From Flavobacterium eburneipallidum (GTDB lineage: Bacteria > Bacteroidota > Bacteroidia > Flavobacteriales > Flavobacteriaceae): DNA of 64,000 nucleotides. The position numbers and the translations under genes were made by a program. The notes under the pieces are model-generated. The model did not search any database. It was not told the DNA's origin and saw only the letters and a program-made list of their open reading frames with translations. The stretch lies in the NCBI RefSeq assembly GCF_027111355.2, contig NZ_CP114291.2, forward strand, positions 2,418,001 through 2,482,000. Direction: 5' to 3'. Below, one piece after another: positions 8,105 to 17,349 of the stretch. Within the stretch, counting starts at the first letter, position 1. Each line of letters starts with the position of its first letter.

Positions 8105-11100
8105 TTAAAAATTAAGATATTGCAAGTCTAATTGGGTTTTATTGAATTGAAGCACATTGTCCAAATAATCCACTTGAATAGTTGTCGCATTTTCCAAGCT
8201 TTGAATGTATTGAAAGAAATCTATTTCACCTTGTTTGTAACTTCGATTCCCAACTTTGATAATTTCTTCCGAGAGTTTTTTTCCGTATTGGTTGTAATAA
8301 TGAATAGCTTCTTGATATTTTGCCAATTCATTTATTTTCTGGCTAATATATTTATCTATTTTTTGCTCTTCGTTTTGTTTTTGTTGTTCCCAAGATTGCA
8401 ATTCCAATTGGGCTACTTTGGTCTTGGCTTTGTTACCAAAATAAAATAACGGAATTCCTACTCCAACCTGAAAACCATATAAAGATTGTGATAATCCACT
8501 GTTTTTTCCTTGAAAATAATCCACGTTTAAATCGGGCAACCAATGTTGTTTTTGCAAACTAATTTGATTCTTATAATTTTTTGTAATACTTTCTAAATAA
8601 GAAGAATAAAGTAATTTACTTGTTTCGTTTGTTGCATTATTTATCGATTCTATTTTAGTATTGCTTATCACAATTTTATCTTCGGATTGAACCAAGGATT
8701 GCAAGATTTCATATTGTGCTTTTTTATCGTTTTCTAGCTGCAAAAGCGTGGTGGTTATCTTTCTGAATTTGGCTTGAGCCGTAATTTTTTCGAGATAATT
8801 GGTTTCTCCTAATTCAAATTTTCTGTCGCTGGCTTTGGAGAAATTCTGATACAAACTGTCCAAATAACGATACAGTTTTTCCTGATGTTGCAAATACACG
8901 ATATGATGATACGTACTAGAAACATTAAAAGTCAGTTTGTTTTTTTGAATTTCGAAACTGGCTTTTTCTTTCTCATATTCGGCAGTATTAATGCTTTTTT
9001 GTGCACCATAAACGGTCGGAAAAGCAAAACGCTGTTGAATGCCAAAAACTTTCAAAGCATTGTTATTTACAGCCAAATTATTTTGGTCATAGCTGTAATA
9101 AATATTGGTTTTATCAAAAGAATAAGCTGTATTGATATTCGCTTTGGTTTTATCGACTTGCAATTGTGCTGCTTTCAAAGCTTTATTATTTTGAATTCCA
9201 TTCGCAATCAATTGATCTAATTCAGCATTAGCATTTTGAGCAAAAGAAAATGAAGTACTCAACAATAATAAAAAAATATAAGTTCCGCTTTGGTATTTTT
9301 TGAATTTAGGTTTCTTAAATTCTTTTCCATCAAAAACTTTAAATAAAACAGGCAACACAATCATTGTTAATATAGTAGCCGTAAACAAACCTCCTATAAC
9401 AACTGTTGCTAACGGTCTTTGTACTTCGGCACCACCTGAAGAAGAAATTGCCATTGGCAAAAAACCTAAAGCAGCTGCAGCAGCGGTTAGTAATACAGGT
9501 CTTAATCTATCGGTTGTCCCTTTCAAAATCAATTGGTCTTTGTTTGTTATTCCTTGGTGTTTCAATTCTTTAAAATGTTCTATTAATACAATTCCGTTTA
9601 ATACTGCAATTCCAAACAACGTAATAAAACCAACTCCTGCCGAAATACTGAATGGCAAATCTCTAATCCATAAAAACAATATTCCTCCAACGGCCGAAAG
9701 CGGAATTGCCGAATATACCATCAAAGCTTCTTTGATTGAACCAAAAGCAAAATACAACAGTATAAATATTAAAAATAAAGCAATTGGTACAGCAATCATT
9801 AATCGGGCTTTGGCACTTTGAAGGTTTTCAAATTGACCTCCATATTCAATCGAATACCCAGATGGTAATTTTACTTTGGCAGATACATTTTTTTGAATGT
9901 CAGTTACCACACTTTGTAAATCTCTATTTCTAACATTAATTCCAACGACAATTCTCCTGTTGGTATTGTCTCTAGAAATTTTTGCCGGACCTTGAGTATA
10001 TTCAATTGTTGCCAATTCTTGCATTGGAATCTGATTACCCGACGGAGTAGTTACATAGAGATTTTTTAAATCCTCAATATCATGTCGGTTATTTTGATCC
10101 AAACGAATGACCATATCAAATCGTTTTTCGCCTTCAAACACATTTCCAACCGTTTTTCCGGCAAAGCCAAGAGCAATCAATTCATTCAAATCAGCAATAT
10201 TCAATCCATAACGTGCTATTTTAGAACGGTCAAATTGTACACTCATTTGTGGCAAACCTTCTGTTTTTTCTATAATGATATCCGAAGCTCCTTCAACATT
10301 TCTAATGGCCTTCTCAATTTCTTGTGCTTTTTTAGCTAAAACATCTAAATTTTCCCCAAAAATTTTCACCGCCACATCCGAACGTGTCCCTGAAATTAAT
10401 TCGTTAAAACGCATCTCAATAGGTTGGGTAAATTCGATTTCCATATTCGGAATTTGTTCTTCGACTGCTAATTTGATTTTATCAGCCAATTCGTCTTTGC
10501 TGGAAGCTGAAACCCATTCGGATTTTGGTTTTAACTTTACAATAACATCACTTTCCTCCATACTCATTGGATCGGTTGGGACTTCGGCTGCACCTATTCG
10601 ACTCACCACCTGTTGAACTTCGGGAAAGTTTTTAAGAATTATTTTCTCAATTTTAGTTGTAGTTTCGATGGTTTTACTCAAAGAAGTTCCTGTTTTTAAA
10701 ACAGGCTGAATCACAAAATCGCCCTCATCCAAAGTCGGAATAAATTCGCCTCCCATGGTCGTAAATAAAGCTATAGCCATTGCCAATAATCCGATGGCAC
10801 CGTACATTACTTTTTTGGTATTGACCAATGCCCAAGTGATTACGGGTAAGTAAAGCGAATTTAATTTAGCTATTAATTTATTCGAAAATGAATCTGGATT
10901 TTCTTCTTTAGGTTTTAAAAATAAGGATGCAACCACTGGAACATACGAAAAACAAAACAACATTGCTCCAACCAAAGCAAAACTAAAAGTCATTGCCATG
11001 GGTTTGAACATTTTTCCTTCAATGCCGGAAAGCGATAGAATTGGAATGAAAACAATTAAAATAATTAACTGTCCAAAAATAGCCGAATTCATCATTTTTG

Positions 11101-12439
11101 AAGCACTTTTGTAGGTAATCTGGTCAATTTCTAGTTGACTATCTTCTTTTGAAAGTTTGGCTAAATTTGCTGATTTATGCGCAATTTGGAACGCAATAAA
11201 TTCGACAATAATTACAGCTCCATCGATAATGATTCCGAAATCAATCGCACCTAAACTCATCAAATTGGCATCAATGCCAAAAATATTCATTAACGAAATG
11301 GCAAACAATAAACACAGCGGAATAACCGATGCTACAACCAATCCTGAACGCCAATTTCCAAGCAACAAAACAACTACGAAAATAACAATCAAACAGCCCA
11401 GAATCAGGTTTTCGGCAACTGTAAAAGTGGTTTTACTTACTAATTCGCTACGTTCCAAAAAGCCATTGATATAAACGCCTTCAGGTAAACTTTTCTGAAT
11501 TTCAGCTACTCTGTCTTTTACATCATTAATTACCTTTTTAGAATTGGCATCTTTGAGCATCATTACTTGTCCAAGTACCTTCTCTCCTTCTCCGTTTCCG
11601 GTAATTGCTCCAAAACGATTGGCGTGACCAAAACGCACATTGGCTACATTTTTTATCACAATAGGCAATCCGTTGTTGTTTTTAACTACTATGTTTTCAA
11701 TATCTTCAAGTGATTTTACTTTTCCTTCGGCACGAATAAAATAACTTTGGTTGACTTTTTCAATATAGGCTCCTCCTGCAATTCCGTTGTTATTTTGCAA
11801 GGCTTTAAAAACATCCGAAACACTAATATTCATTGCATTTAAACGAGAGGGCGAAATGGCTATTTCGTATTGTTTTAAATAACCGCCCCAAGTATTAATT
11901 TCGACTACTCCTTTAATTCCTGAAAGTTGACGTTTTACCACCCAATCCTGAAGTGTTCTTAAATCCGTAACCGAATAATTGTTTTTAAATTCAGGTTTTA
12001 CTTCAAGTGTATATTGATAAATTTCACCCAGTCCGGTTGTTATAGGCCCCATTTCGGGTGTGCCAAAACCTTCCGGGATTTTCTCAGCAGCAGATTTTAT
12101 TTTTTCAGCTATTAATTGTCTTGGCAAATAAGTTCCTAAATCATCATCAAAAACAATAGTTACTACCGATAATCCGAATTTTGAAACCGAGCGAATTTCT
12201 TTTACTCCAGGCAAATTAGACATTTCAATCTCCACCGGATAGGTAATAAATTGTTCAATATCCTGAGTAGAAAGATTACGTGAGGTAGTAATCACCTGAA
12301 CTTGATTGTTAGTCACATCAGGAACAGCACCTATGGAAATTTGGAACACAGAAAAAATTCCGAATCCAAAAATTCCTAAAGTAAACAACAAAACAATAAG
12401 TTTGTTTTTTAGACTGAAAGCTATAATTTTTTCTAACAT
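8105..12439 (-). CDS. HME-RND heavy-metal efflux pump fused to TolC-like outer membrane protein (CzcA-CzcC fusion)
   Basis: This is a 1,444-aa two-part protein. Residues 1 to about 1045 are a complete CzcA/CusA-type RND proton antiporter with 12 TM segments and two large periplasmic loops. The TM4 signature is DFGIIIDGAVIIVE starting at D400. It fits the DFG-x3-DGA class of pumps for divalent cations rather than the Cu/Ag class, although the usual final Asn is Phe. A signal-peptide-like segment at about 1052-1068 (YIFLLLLSTSFSFAQ) is followed by a TolC/CzcC-like outer membrane factor from about 1069 to the end. Such fusions recur in Bacteroidota. The internal signal suggests processing into separate pump and channel chains. 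The metal is probably Zn, Co, Cd or Ni, by motif inference. Confidence 0.9.
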   Translation of the reverse strand: MLEKIIAFSLKNKLIVLLFTLGIFGFGIFSVFQISIGAVPDVTNNQVQVITTSRNLSTQDIEQFITYPVEIEMSNLPGVKEIRSVSKFGLSVVTIVFDDDLGTYLPRQLIAEKIKSAAEKIPEGFGTPEMGPITTGLGEIYQYTLEVKPEFKNNYSVTDLRTLQDWVVKRQLSGIKGVVEINTWGGYLKQYEIAISPSRLNAMNISVSDVFKALQNNNGIAGGAYIEKVNQSYFIRAEGKVKSLEDIENIVVKNNNGLPIVIKNVANVRFGHANRFGAITGNGEGEKVLGQVMMLKDANSKKVINDVKDRVAEIQKSLPEGVYINGFLERSELVSKTTFTVAENLILGCLIVIFVVVLLLGNWRSGLVVASVIPLCLLFAISLMNIFGIDANLMSLGAIDFGIIIDGAVIIVEFIAFQIAHKSANLAKLSKEDSQLEIDQITYKSASKMMNSAIFGQLIILIVFIPILSLSGIEGKMFKPMAMTFSFALVGAMLFCFSYVPVVASLFLKPKEENPDSFSNKLIAKLNSLYLPVITWALVNTKKVMYGAIGLLAMAIALFTTMGGEFIPTLDEGDFVIQPVLKTGTSLSKTIETTTKIEKIILKNFPEVQQVVSRIGAAEVPTDPMSMEESDVIVKLKPKSEWVSASSKDELADKIKLAVEEQIPNMEIEFTQPIEMRFNELISGTRSDVAVKIFGENLDVLAKKAQEIEKAIRNVEGASDIIIEKTEGLPQMSVQFDRSKIARYGLNIADLNELIALGFAGKTVGNVFEGEKRFDMVIRLDQNNRHDIEDLKNLYVTTPSGNQIPMQELATIEYTQGPAKISRDNTNRRIVVGINVRNRDLQSVVTDIQKNVSAKVKLPSGYSIEYGGQFENLQSAKARLMIAVPIALFLIFILLYFAFGSIKEALMVYSAIPLSAVGGILFLWIRDLPFSISAGVGFITLFGIAVLNGIVLIEHFKELKHQGITNKDQLILKGTTDRLRPVLLTAAAAALGFLPMAISSSGGAEVQRPLATVVIGGLFTATILTMIVLPVLFKVFDGKEFKKPKFKKYQSGTYIFLLLLSTSFSFAQNANAELDQLIANGIQNNKALKAAQLQVDKTKANINTAYSFDKTNIYYSYDQNNLAVNNNALKVFGIQQRFAFPTVYGAQKSINTAEYEKEKASFEIQKNKLTFNVSSTYHHIVYLQHQEKLYRYLDSLYQNFSKASDRKFELGETNYLEKITAQAKFRKITTTLLQLENDKKAQYEILQSLVQSEDKIVISNTKIESINNATNETSKLLYSSYLESITKNYKNQISLQKQHWLPDLNVDYFQGKNSGLSQSLYGFQVGVGIPLFYFGNKAKTKVAQLELQSWEQQKQNEEQKIDKYISQKINELAKYQEAIHYYNQYGKKLSEEIIKVGNRSYKQGEIDFFQYIQSLENATTIQVDYLDNVLQFNKTQLDLQYLNF

Positions 12440-12460
12440 CGATTTCGTGATTTGATATTA

Positions 12461-12528
12461 CAAAAATATTGAGCTCAATAGAAAAAACGCTTAAGGACAA
12501 CTTAAGATGTACTTATGGGAAACTTAAA
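12461..12528 (-). promoter_or_regulatory. Promoter and response-regulator-type direct repeats upstream of RND operon
   Basis: On the minus strand, a TATTTTTG box (12461-12468) fits the Bacteroidota -7 element TAnnTTTG. A 14-bp perfect palindrome, tattgagctcaata (12467-12480), overlaps its upstream edge. Farther upstream, four hexamers (CTTAAG at 12490, CTTAAG at 12501, CTTATG at 12512, CTTAAA at 12523) repeat with an exact 11-nt period. OmpR/PhoB-type regulators bind direct repeats with 11-bp spacing, so this is a likely binding array for the response regulator encoded just upstream. Confidence 0.6.
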
Positions 12529-12591
12529 AAACTATGATTTAAAATATTTTCTACAGCAGTAAATCTTGATGAAAAACAATCTTGTAATGTA

Positions 12592-13992
12592 TTAGTTTTC
12601 AAAACTTAAAACAACTGTAGTTCCTTTGCCTACTTCGCTATGAATTTCAAATTGAATATTGAGCAAATCTGCTAATCGTTTTACAATAGAAAGTCCTAAT
12701 CCAGATCCTTTTATCTCGGGATGCTGCGTTGGATTTGAACGATAAAAAGGATTGAAAATTTTATCTAAATCTTCTTTAGCAATACCAATTCCGTTATCCG
12801 TAATGGTACAAGTTGTAGTGTTTTGATTTTGTGAAAGTTGTATTGAAACAGTTCCTTTCTCATTAGAATATTTAATTGCATTACTGATAATATTACTAAT
12901 GATTATGGATAGTAAATAATTATCGGATTCAATATTAAAATCTTTTGAAAAAGAAGGATTGATGCTTATTTTTTTGACATTAATTTTACTGGAAAATCGG
13001 GTCAGAATATCTAAAATCATAGCGTTCAAATAAACTTTTTCTACCTTCAAACTTTGAATTTGATTTTCAAATCGAGCCAGTAATAACAGTTGATCTACTA
13101 AAGTATTCAATCGATTTACTTCTGAAATTCCATATTTAATTTTGTCTTCATATTCCGCTTGTGTTCTGGGTTTTCTAACCAGAACTTCTAATGTTCCTTT
13201 CAAAACCGTTAGTGGAGTTCGTAATTCGTGTGAAGCGTGTGAAGCAAATTGTTTTTCTCTTTCTACGGCATTTTCAATTCTATCCAGCAAATCATTTATT
13301 GTTTTGGATAAAACATAAAGTTCGTCTTTATTTTGAGGCAAAGAGATTCGTTCTTGCAAATTGTCTTTAGTGATTTTGCTAGACGTTTCAGTAATTAAGG
13401 TTACAGGCTTGATACTTCTTCCGGCAATGAAACGAGCAATTAAGAAAAGAATAGCTAATATCAATGGAAAAGCAATCAATAAAGTATCCTGCAAATTCAT
13501 TAAAATCATTGTTGCATCATCTAATGACATGGCAATTAATAAATAACCAACCACTTTATTTTTGTCTAATAGTGGTACTTGAATTTGTCTAATTGGTTTT
13601 TTATTCAAGTAAGTATCTATGAATTTATTGTTCCATTTTGTAGAATATACTTTGAGTTGTATTCCTTTTAAATTAGGAGACTTGTCAATTAATTGTTTGT
13701 TGATGTCTAAAAACTGTACAAAAACTGGATTTACATTAACGGTATTGTGCTCCCGTTCTCGCCATTCGTCAACATGAATTAAATAAGTATTATTAGGATC
13801 AATGACAATCTCTCTTAAATGCTTTTGCACTTCGTCGTTAATATCTTCATTGATATGAGTATTTACATTGTGATCTATACTATGATAAATCAAAAAAAAC
13901 ACCACCGAAATCAATAATCCCGTGCTGATGATGTAGTAAAAAGCAATTCTGTTTTTAAAAGAAAAGGAAAACATATATTGGGTGTTAATCAT
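12592..13992 (-). CDS. Membrane sensor histidine kinase (CusS-like)
   Basis: This protein is about 466 aa. It has an N-terminal TM (about residues 15-35), a periplasmic sensor loop of about 130 residues, a second TM (about 160-185) and a HAMP domain. The HisKA H-box is FASHASHELRTPLTVL. The HATPase domain has its N-box at IISNAIKYSNEKG and G-boxes at DNGIGIAKEDL and GSGLGLSIVKRL. I prefer the ATG at 13990-13992, which overlaps the response regulator stop by 8 nt and implies translational coupling. An ATG five codons farther upstream is possible. It closes the six-gene operon, and the RND efflux operon follows. Metal sensing is inferred from this context. Confidence 0.9.
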   Translation of the reverse strand: MINTQYMFSFSFKNRIAFYYIISTGLLISVVFFLIYHSIDHNVNTHINEDINDEVQKHLREIVIDPNNTYLIHVDEWREREHNTVNVNPVFVQFLDINKQLIDKSPNLKGIQLKVYSTKWNNKFIDTYLNKKPIRQIQVPLLDKNKVVGYLLIAMSLDDATMILMNLQDTLLIAFPLILAILFLIARFIAGRSIKPVTLITETSSKITKDNLQERISLPQNKDELYVLSKTINDLLDRIENAVEREKQFASHASHELRTPLTVLKGTLEVLVRKPRTQAEYEDKIKYGISEVNRLNTLVDQLLLLARFENQIQSLKVEKVYLNAMILDILTRFSSKINVKKISINPSFSKDFNIESDNYLLSIIISNIISNAIKYSNEKGTVSIQLSQNQNTTTCTITDNGIGIAKEDLDKIFNPFYRSNPTQHPEIKGSGLGLSIVKRLADLLNIQFEIHSEVGKGTTVVLSFEN

Positions 13993-14653
13993 TAGCAATA
14001 TAACCAACTCCTCGAATAGTTTTGATTAAATCTTCGTCTTTATTTAAATTTAAATTTAATTTTTTACGAATGGCATTCATAAAAACATCAATCACACCAG
14101 TATCATATTCAAAATGAATGTCCCAAACGTCTTCTATAATTTGAGTTCGAGTGCAAACTTTTCCTTTATTTTGAACTAAATAGCGTAGCAATTCAAATTC
14201 ACGTTGTGTTAAATTCACTTCATTTCCATTGACGCTAACAAGATATTGAGCCAAATCAATTTTTATAGACCCCAATTTTAATATTTCAGGTTGAGTTTGA
14301 TTCCTAAAATGAATTTTAATTCGTTCGAGTAATTCTTCAAAACTAAATGGTTTTTTGATGTAATCATTGGCTCCAGCTTTGAGTCCTTCTATGGTTTCCT
14401 GAACTGTATCTTTGGCCGTAAGGAAAATAATTGGTGTTGTTGAATTTGCTTTTCGAATAGCTTTACAAACTTCAATTCCAGTTATTTTGGGTAACATCCA
14501 ATCTAAAAGAATAATATTTACTGTTTGAGCCAAGGCTAATTCGAGTCCTTTTTTCCCATCATTAGCAACTAAAACAGTATAACCTTCTTCTTCCAAACCT
14601 TGTTGGAGAAAATTAGCGATACCTATTTCGTCTTCAATTAGTAGAATTTTCAT
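13985..14653 (-). CDS. OmpR/PhoB-family response regulator (CusR-like)
   Basis: This 222-aa regulator has an N-terminal receiver domain with acidic pocket E7/D8, phospho-acceptor D51 (in LLDWMLP), the conserved Thr in FLTAKD and Lys in KKPF. A C-terminal winged helix (about 125-220) has LTQREFELLRYLVQNKG and the terminal wing TIRGVGY. I chose the start MKILLIEDE at 14651-14653, which begins directly at the receiver fold. Upstream alternatives would run into the end of the DUF3570 gene. It is coupled to the kinase by an 8-nt overlap. The 11-nt-phased CTTAAG repeats ahead of this operon and the RND operon are its likely targets. Confidence 0.92.
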   Translation of the reverse strand: MKILLIEDEIGIANFLQQGLEEEGYTVLVANDGKKGLELALAQTVNIILLDWMLPKITGIEVCKAIRKANSTTPIIFLTAKDTVQETIEGLKAGANDYIKKPFSFEELLERIKIHFRNQTQPEILKLGSIKIDLAQYLVSVNGNEVNLTQREFELLRYLVQNKGKVCTRTQIIEDVWDIHFEYDTGVIDVFMNAIRKKLNLNLNKDEDLIKTIRGVGYIAND

Positions 14654-14657
14654 TTTT

Positions 14658-16109
14658 TTATTGTAAGATAAACTTAAATCCAATAGTAGCAATATTTGCT
14701 GTTAAATTATCACTTCTTTGGTAATGATTGAATCTGAAATCGATATTCTTTAAACCTAATTTCCAAATTTTTGCTCCTGTAAAAATATCAGTATAATTAA
14801 TACCAAAACCATATTGATTAGCATCAAAACTACTTAAATCAGCATCCGAAGTATAATATTTTTCGGTTGATAAATGGGTTTCATAAGGCGCATAATATTT
14901 AGATTGCGTTTGGGTATAAAAACGATACATTGGGAAAATAGTAAATCGATCAGAAATTTTAAAAGGTAATTCAACATTAGCTGTATGAGACTGAATATCC
15001 CAATTGTCGGAATAATAGCGATAATAAGTTCTCAAAACAAATCGTTCGTTAATGTAATAATTGAGTCGCCCTCCAATAGGCAATTTGAATCGACTATTAG
15101 GTAATCTTTCAATATCGTCTGCTAATTTATAAACACCTGTATTACTTTCATTTTCGTAATTTGCAATATATTCAGGTTGGCCAATATAATAATTGTCTTT
15201 GTCAGCAAAATAAATTCGGTGATACGGTGTTGACAATAATCCTTGTTGCTTTAAAACATCAAAGAATACAGAGAATTGTAATTTTTTTGAAACTACCTGC
15301 GAAAATCCAAATGAAGCAGAATACGAATTTCGATTCACAGCACTTACAGTTTGAAAAGTTGAAGGTAAATAATCCACCGTAGCTTGTCCGTTTTGATTTA
15401 AAACTGAAACTCCATTAAAAAATCCTTGGTTTAAGAAATCAGGACCGTTTTTTGAATATTCGTGTAATTCTGTTGGGTAAATGGGTTGCCATTTATCTAA
15501 ATAAGCATTGACTTTTAGACTTATTTCCGAGTTTTTATCGTTAAAAAGTTGCGCAATTCCTCCTCCAAAACCTATAGAAGTATAATCATATTCATTGGAA
15601 AAAGAAACATCTGCATTCCAAATAAAATTACGAGAATCACTACTGTGAGCATAATTTACGGTTATAGCTGTTAACTGATCACTCTTTGAAGCTCCTGAAG
15701 AAGCTTGCCAAGGCGTTCCATAAGGTTCGCTGGCTGCTGCCATTGTCTTGTTATTACTTTTTCTGTCATCATCGTCATCGCCACCACCCGAAGCACCAGT
15801 TGCATTAAATGGATTAATATTACTAGAAGAAGCAGATGAATATGCTGAAATACCCAAATCAACCGTTAAAACATCATTGTCATTTATAGGCATGGAAACT
15901 ACAACATTTGAAGCTATATCTGTTAATTGTTCCGAACCAAGACCTCCCGAAACGGCTGATTTAGAACCATCTTGATTGTAATAACTCAATAAAAAATCTA
16001 CCTCGGTACTTTCTAAAACTCTTTTCTTAAACTGGATGCTGTCAGTAGTTTTTTGAGAAAATGCACTGATTCCAACTAATAAAAAGAGAAATGTGATTCT
16101 AATTTTCAT
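14658..16109 (-). CDS. DUF3570 outer-membrane beta-barrel-like protein
   Basis: This 483-aa exported protein has a signal peptide (residues 1-18, ending GISAFSQ). It then has many alternating amphipathic strands with aromatic girdles, as in outer membrane barrels, and a C-terminal Phe-rich strand ending GFKFILQ. It matches the DUF3570 family. A Ser/Gly/Asp-rich loop around residues 95-135 contains a DDDDD-like acidic stretch that might bind cations. It lies in the operon thioredoxin - ApbE - DUF4266 - DUF3570 and is separated from the response regulator by only 4 nt. The function of the family is unknown to me. The operon and the adjacent metal pump suggest a role in outer-membrane metal or redox handling. 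Confidence 0.8.
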   Translation of the reverse strand: MKIRITFLFLLVGISAFSQKTTDSIQFKKRVLESTEVDFLLSYYNQDGSKSAVSGGLGSEQLTDIASNVVVSMPINDNDVLTVDLGISAYSSASSSNINPFNATGASGGGDDDDDRKSNNKTMAAASEPYGTPWQASSGASKSDQLTAITVNYAHSSDSRNFIWNADVSFSNEYDYTSIGFGGGIAQLFNDKNSEISLKVNAYLDKWQPIYPTELHEYSKNGPDFLNQGFFNGVSVLNQNGQATVDYLPSTFQTVSAVNRNSYSASFGFSQVVSKKLQFSVFFDVLKQQGLLSTPYHRIYFADKDNYYIGQPEYIANYENESNTGVYKLADDIERLPNSRFKLPIGGRLNYYINERFVLRTYYRYYSDNWDIQSHTANVELPFKISDRFTIFPMYRFYTQTQSKYYAPYETHLSTEKYYTSDADLSSFDANQYGFGINYTDIFTGAKIWKLGLKNIDFRFNHYQRSDNLTANIATIGFKFILQ

Positions 16110-16151
16110 CTTAAAAATTGTAAAATAATATTGTTTTTTATTTATCGAAAT

Positions 16152-16364
16152 TTAGTTGCAACCACAACCTCCACCCGATTTTCCACCATTGGCTCCAGCC
16201 GCTGCTTCTCTATAAACTTGAAAAGTAATTTCATAACGTTCTGCCGTTCTTGCAGAAAGTTTCATGTCAGGATCGTTGATAGCAACTTTTTCGTACTCTT
16301 TTACAGTATTACACGATTGCAAAAAAAGTCCAATCACTACTACTAAAATTATTTTCTGTATCAT
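16152..16364 (-). CDS. DUF4266 small lipoprotein with Gly/Cys-rich tail
   Basis: This is a 70-aa protein. The lipoprotein signal is MIQKIILVVVIGLFLQSC, with the lipidated Cys at 18. A short conserved core (KVAINDPDMKLSAR) and a tail ending GKSGGGCGCN follow. I start at the ATG at 16362-16364, one base after the ApbE stop, rather than the upstream in-frame TTG inside apbE. The CxC tail on a flexible Gly linker is the notable feature and could bind metal or form a redox disulfide. The neighbouring thioredoxin-like protein and ApbE flavin transferase point to extracytoplasmic redox chemistry. Its exact role is unknown to me. Confidence 0.82.
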   Translation of the reverse strand: MIQKIILVVVIGLFLQSCNTVKEYEKVAINDPDMKLSARTAERYEITFQVYREAAAGANGGKSGGGCGCN

Positions 16365-16365
16365 C

Positions 16366-17349
16366 TTATTCAAATTTTTTGATGTCTATTCCTTTTGATG
16401 TATGAATTTTACCTTTATCATCCACAATAATACACTGAATCCCTTTCATTTGATTGACTAAATCCAAGCCTACTTCTACTCCAAGAACAAAAATTCCTGT
16501 AGCTAAAGCATCAGCAATTTCGGTTTGTTTGGCAAAAACCGAAACACTCACAATACCTTGAGCCGGATATCCCGTTCGTGGATCAATGATATGAGAATAG
16601 CGGATACCATTAAAAACAACAAATTTTTCATAGCTCCCAGAAGTTTCTACAGCACTGTTTTCTAATGGGAAAGTGGCAAAAATTTTATTTTTATTCATGG
16701 GGTTTACAATAGCAACTGTCCAAGATTTTCCATCAACTTGTTTACCCCAAGTATTAATATCGCCTGAAACATTAACAATACCTGAAACACAGCCTTTAGT
16801 TTGGAGTAATTCTTTCACTTTGTCAGCAATATAACCTTGACCAATGCCACCAAGTCCTAATTTCATTCCCTCCATTTTAAGGAAAATAGTTTGCTCTTTT
16901 GAATCAAGAATAATGTTTTTATATCCAATTTTAGAAACCGATTTCTTGATGGCTTCTTCCGTTGGCATGGCTTTCATACTACCATCAAATTTCCAAATTT
17001 TATCCATTGAAGCATAGGAAATATCAAATGCTCCAGAAGTAATTTGGGATACTTTCATAGCTCTACCCACTAGATCAAATACTTCTTTATCTACTTTAAT
17101 GGCTTTGATTCCGGCATTTTGATTGACTTTCGATATTTGCGAACTCGGAATCCAATCGGAAATTAAGTTTTCTATACGTTTGACTTCGGCCACAGCCAAA
17201 TCGATATATTGATTTCCTTGAATCGTGTCTTTAACAACCACAGTCATTTCGAATGGACTACCTAACATTGATAGTTTTCTCTTGTGAGTGATTTGTCCAA
17301 AAGAACTATAAGTCGCAAGTAAAAAAAGGAAGTAAGCTATATTTTTCAT
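16366..17349 (-). CDS. apbE: FAD:protein FMN transferase
   Basis: This 327-aa exported enzyme transfers FMN from FAD onto Thr/Ser of extracytoplasmic flavoproteins and requires Mg2+. A signal peptide (about residues 1-18) is followed by the ApbE fold, with GLGGIGQGYIADKV, the SHIIDPRTGYP metal/flavin site and ADALATGIFVLG. It overlaps the thioredoxin gene by 4 nt (ATGA) and is followed after one base by DUF4266. I looked for the usual flavinylation motif (D-x3-G-A-S/T) in the DUF4266 and DUF3570 neighbours and did not find it. Its substrate is therefore either elsewhere in the genome or uses a different motif. Confidence 0.92.
   Translation of the reverse strand: MKNIAYFLFLLATYSSFGQITHKRKLSMLGSPFEMTVVVKDTIQGNQYIDLAVAEVKRIENLISDWIPSSQISKVNQNAGIKAIKVDKEVFDLVGRAMKVSQITSGAFDISYASMDKIWKFDGSMKAMPTEEAIKKSVSKIGYKNIILDSKEQTIFLKMEGMKLGLGGIGQGYIADKVKELLQTKGCVSGIVNVSGDINTWGKQVDGKSWTVAIVNPMNKNKIFATFPLENSAVETSGSYEKFVVFNGIRYSHIIDPRTGYPAQGIVSVSVFAKQTEIADALATGIFVLGVEVGLDLVNQMKGIQCIIVDDKGKIHTSKGIDIKKFE

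Noticed and set aside
9300..9821. 173-aa open frame on the plus strand inside the RND pump gene
   Set aside because: It is antisense to a strongly conserved pump sequence and has a low-complexity composition typical of a shadow frame. No family likeness.
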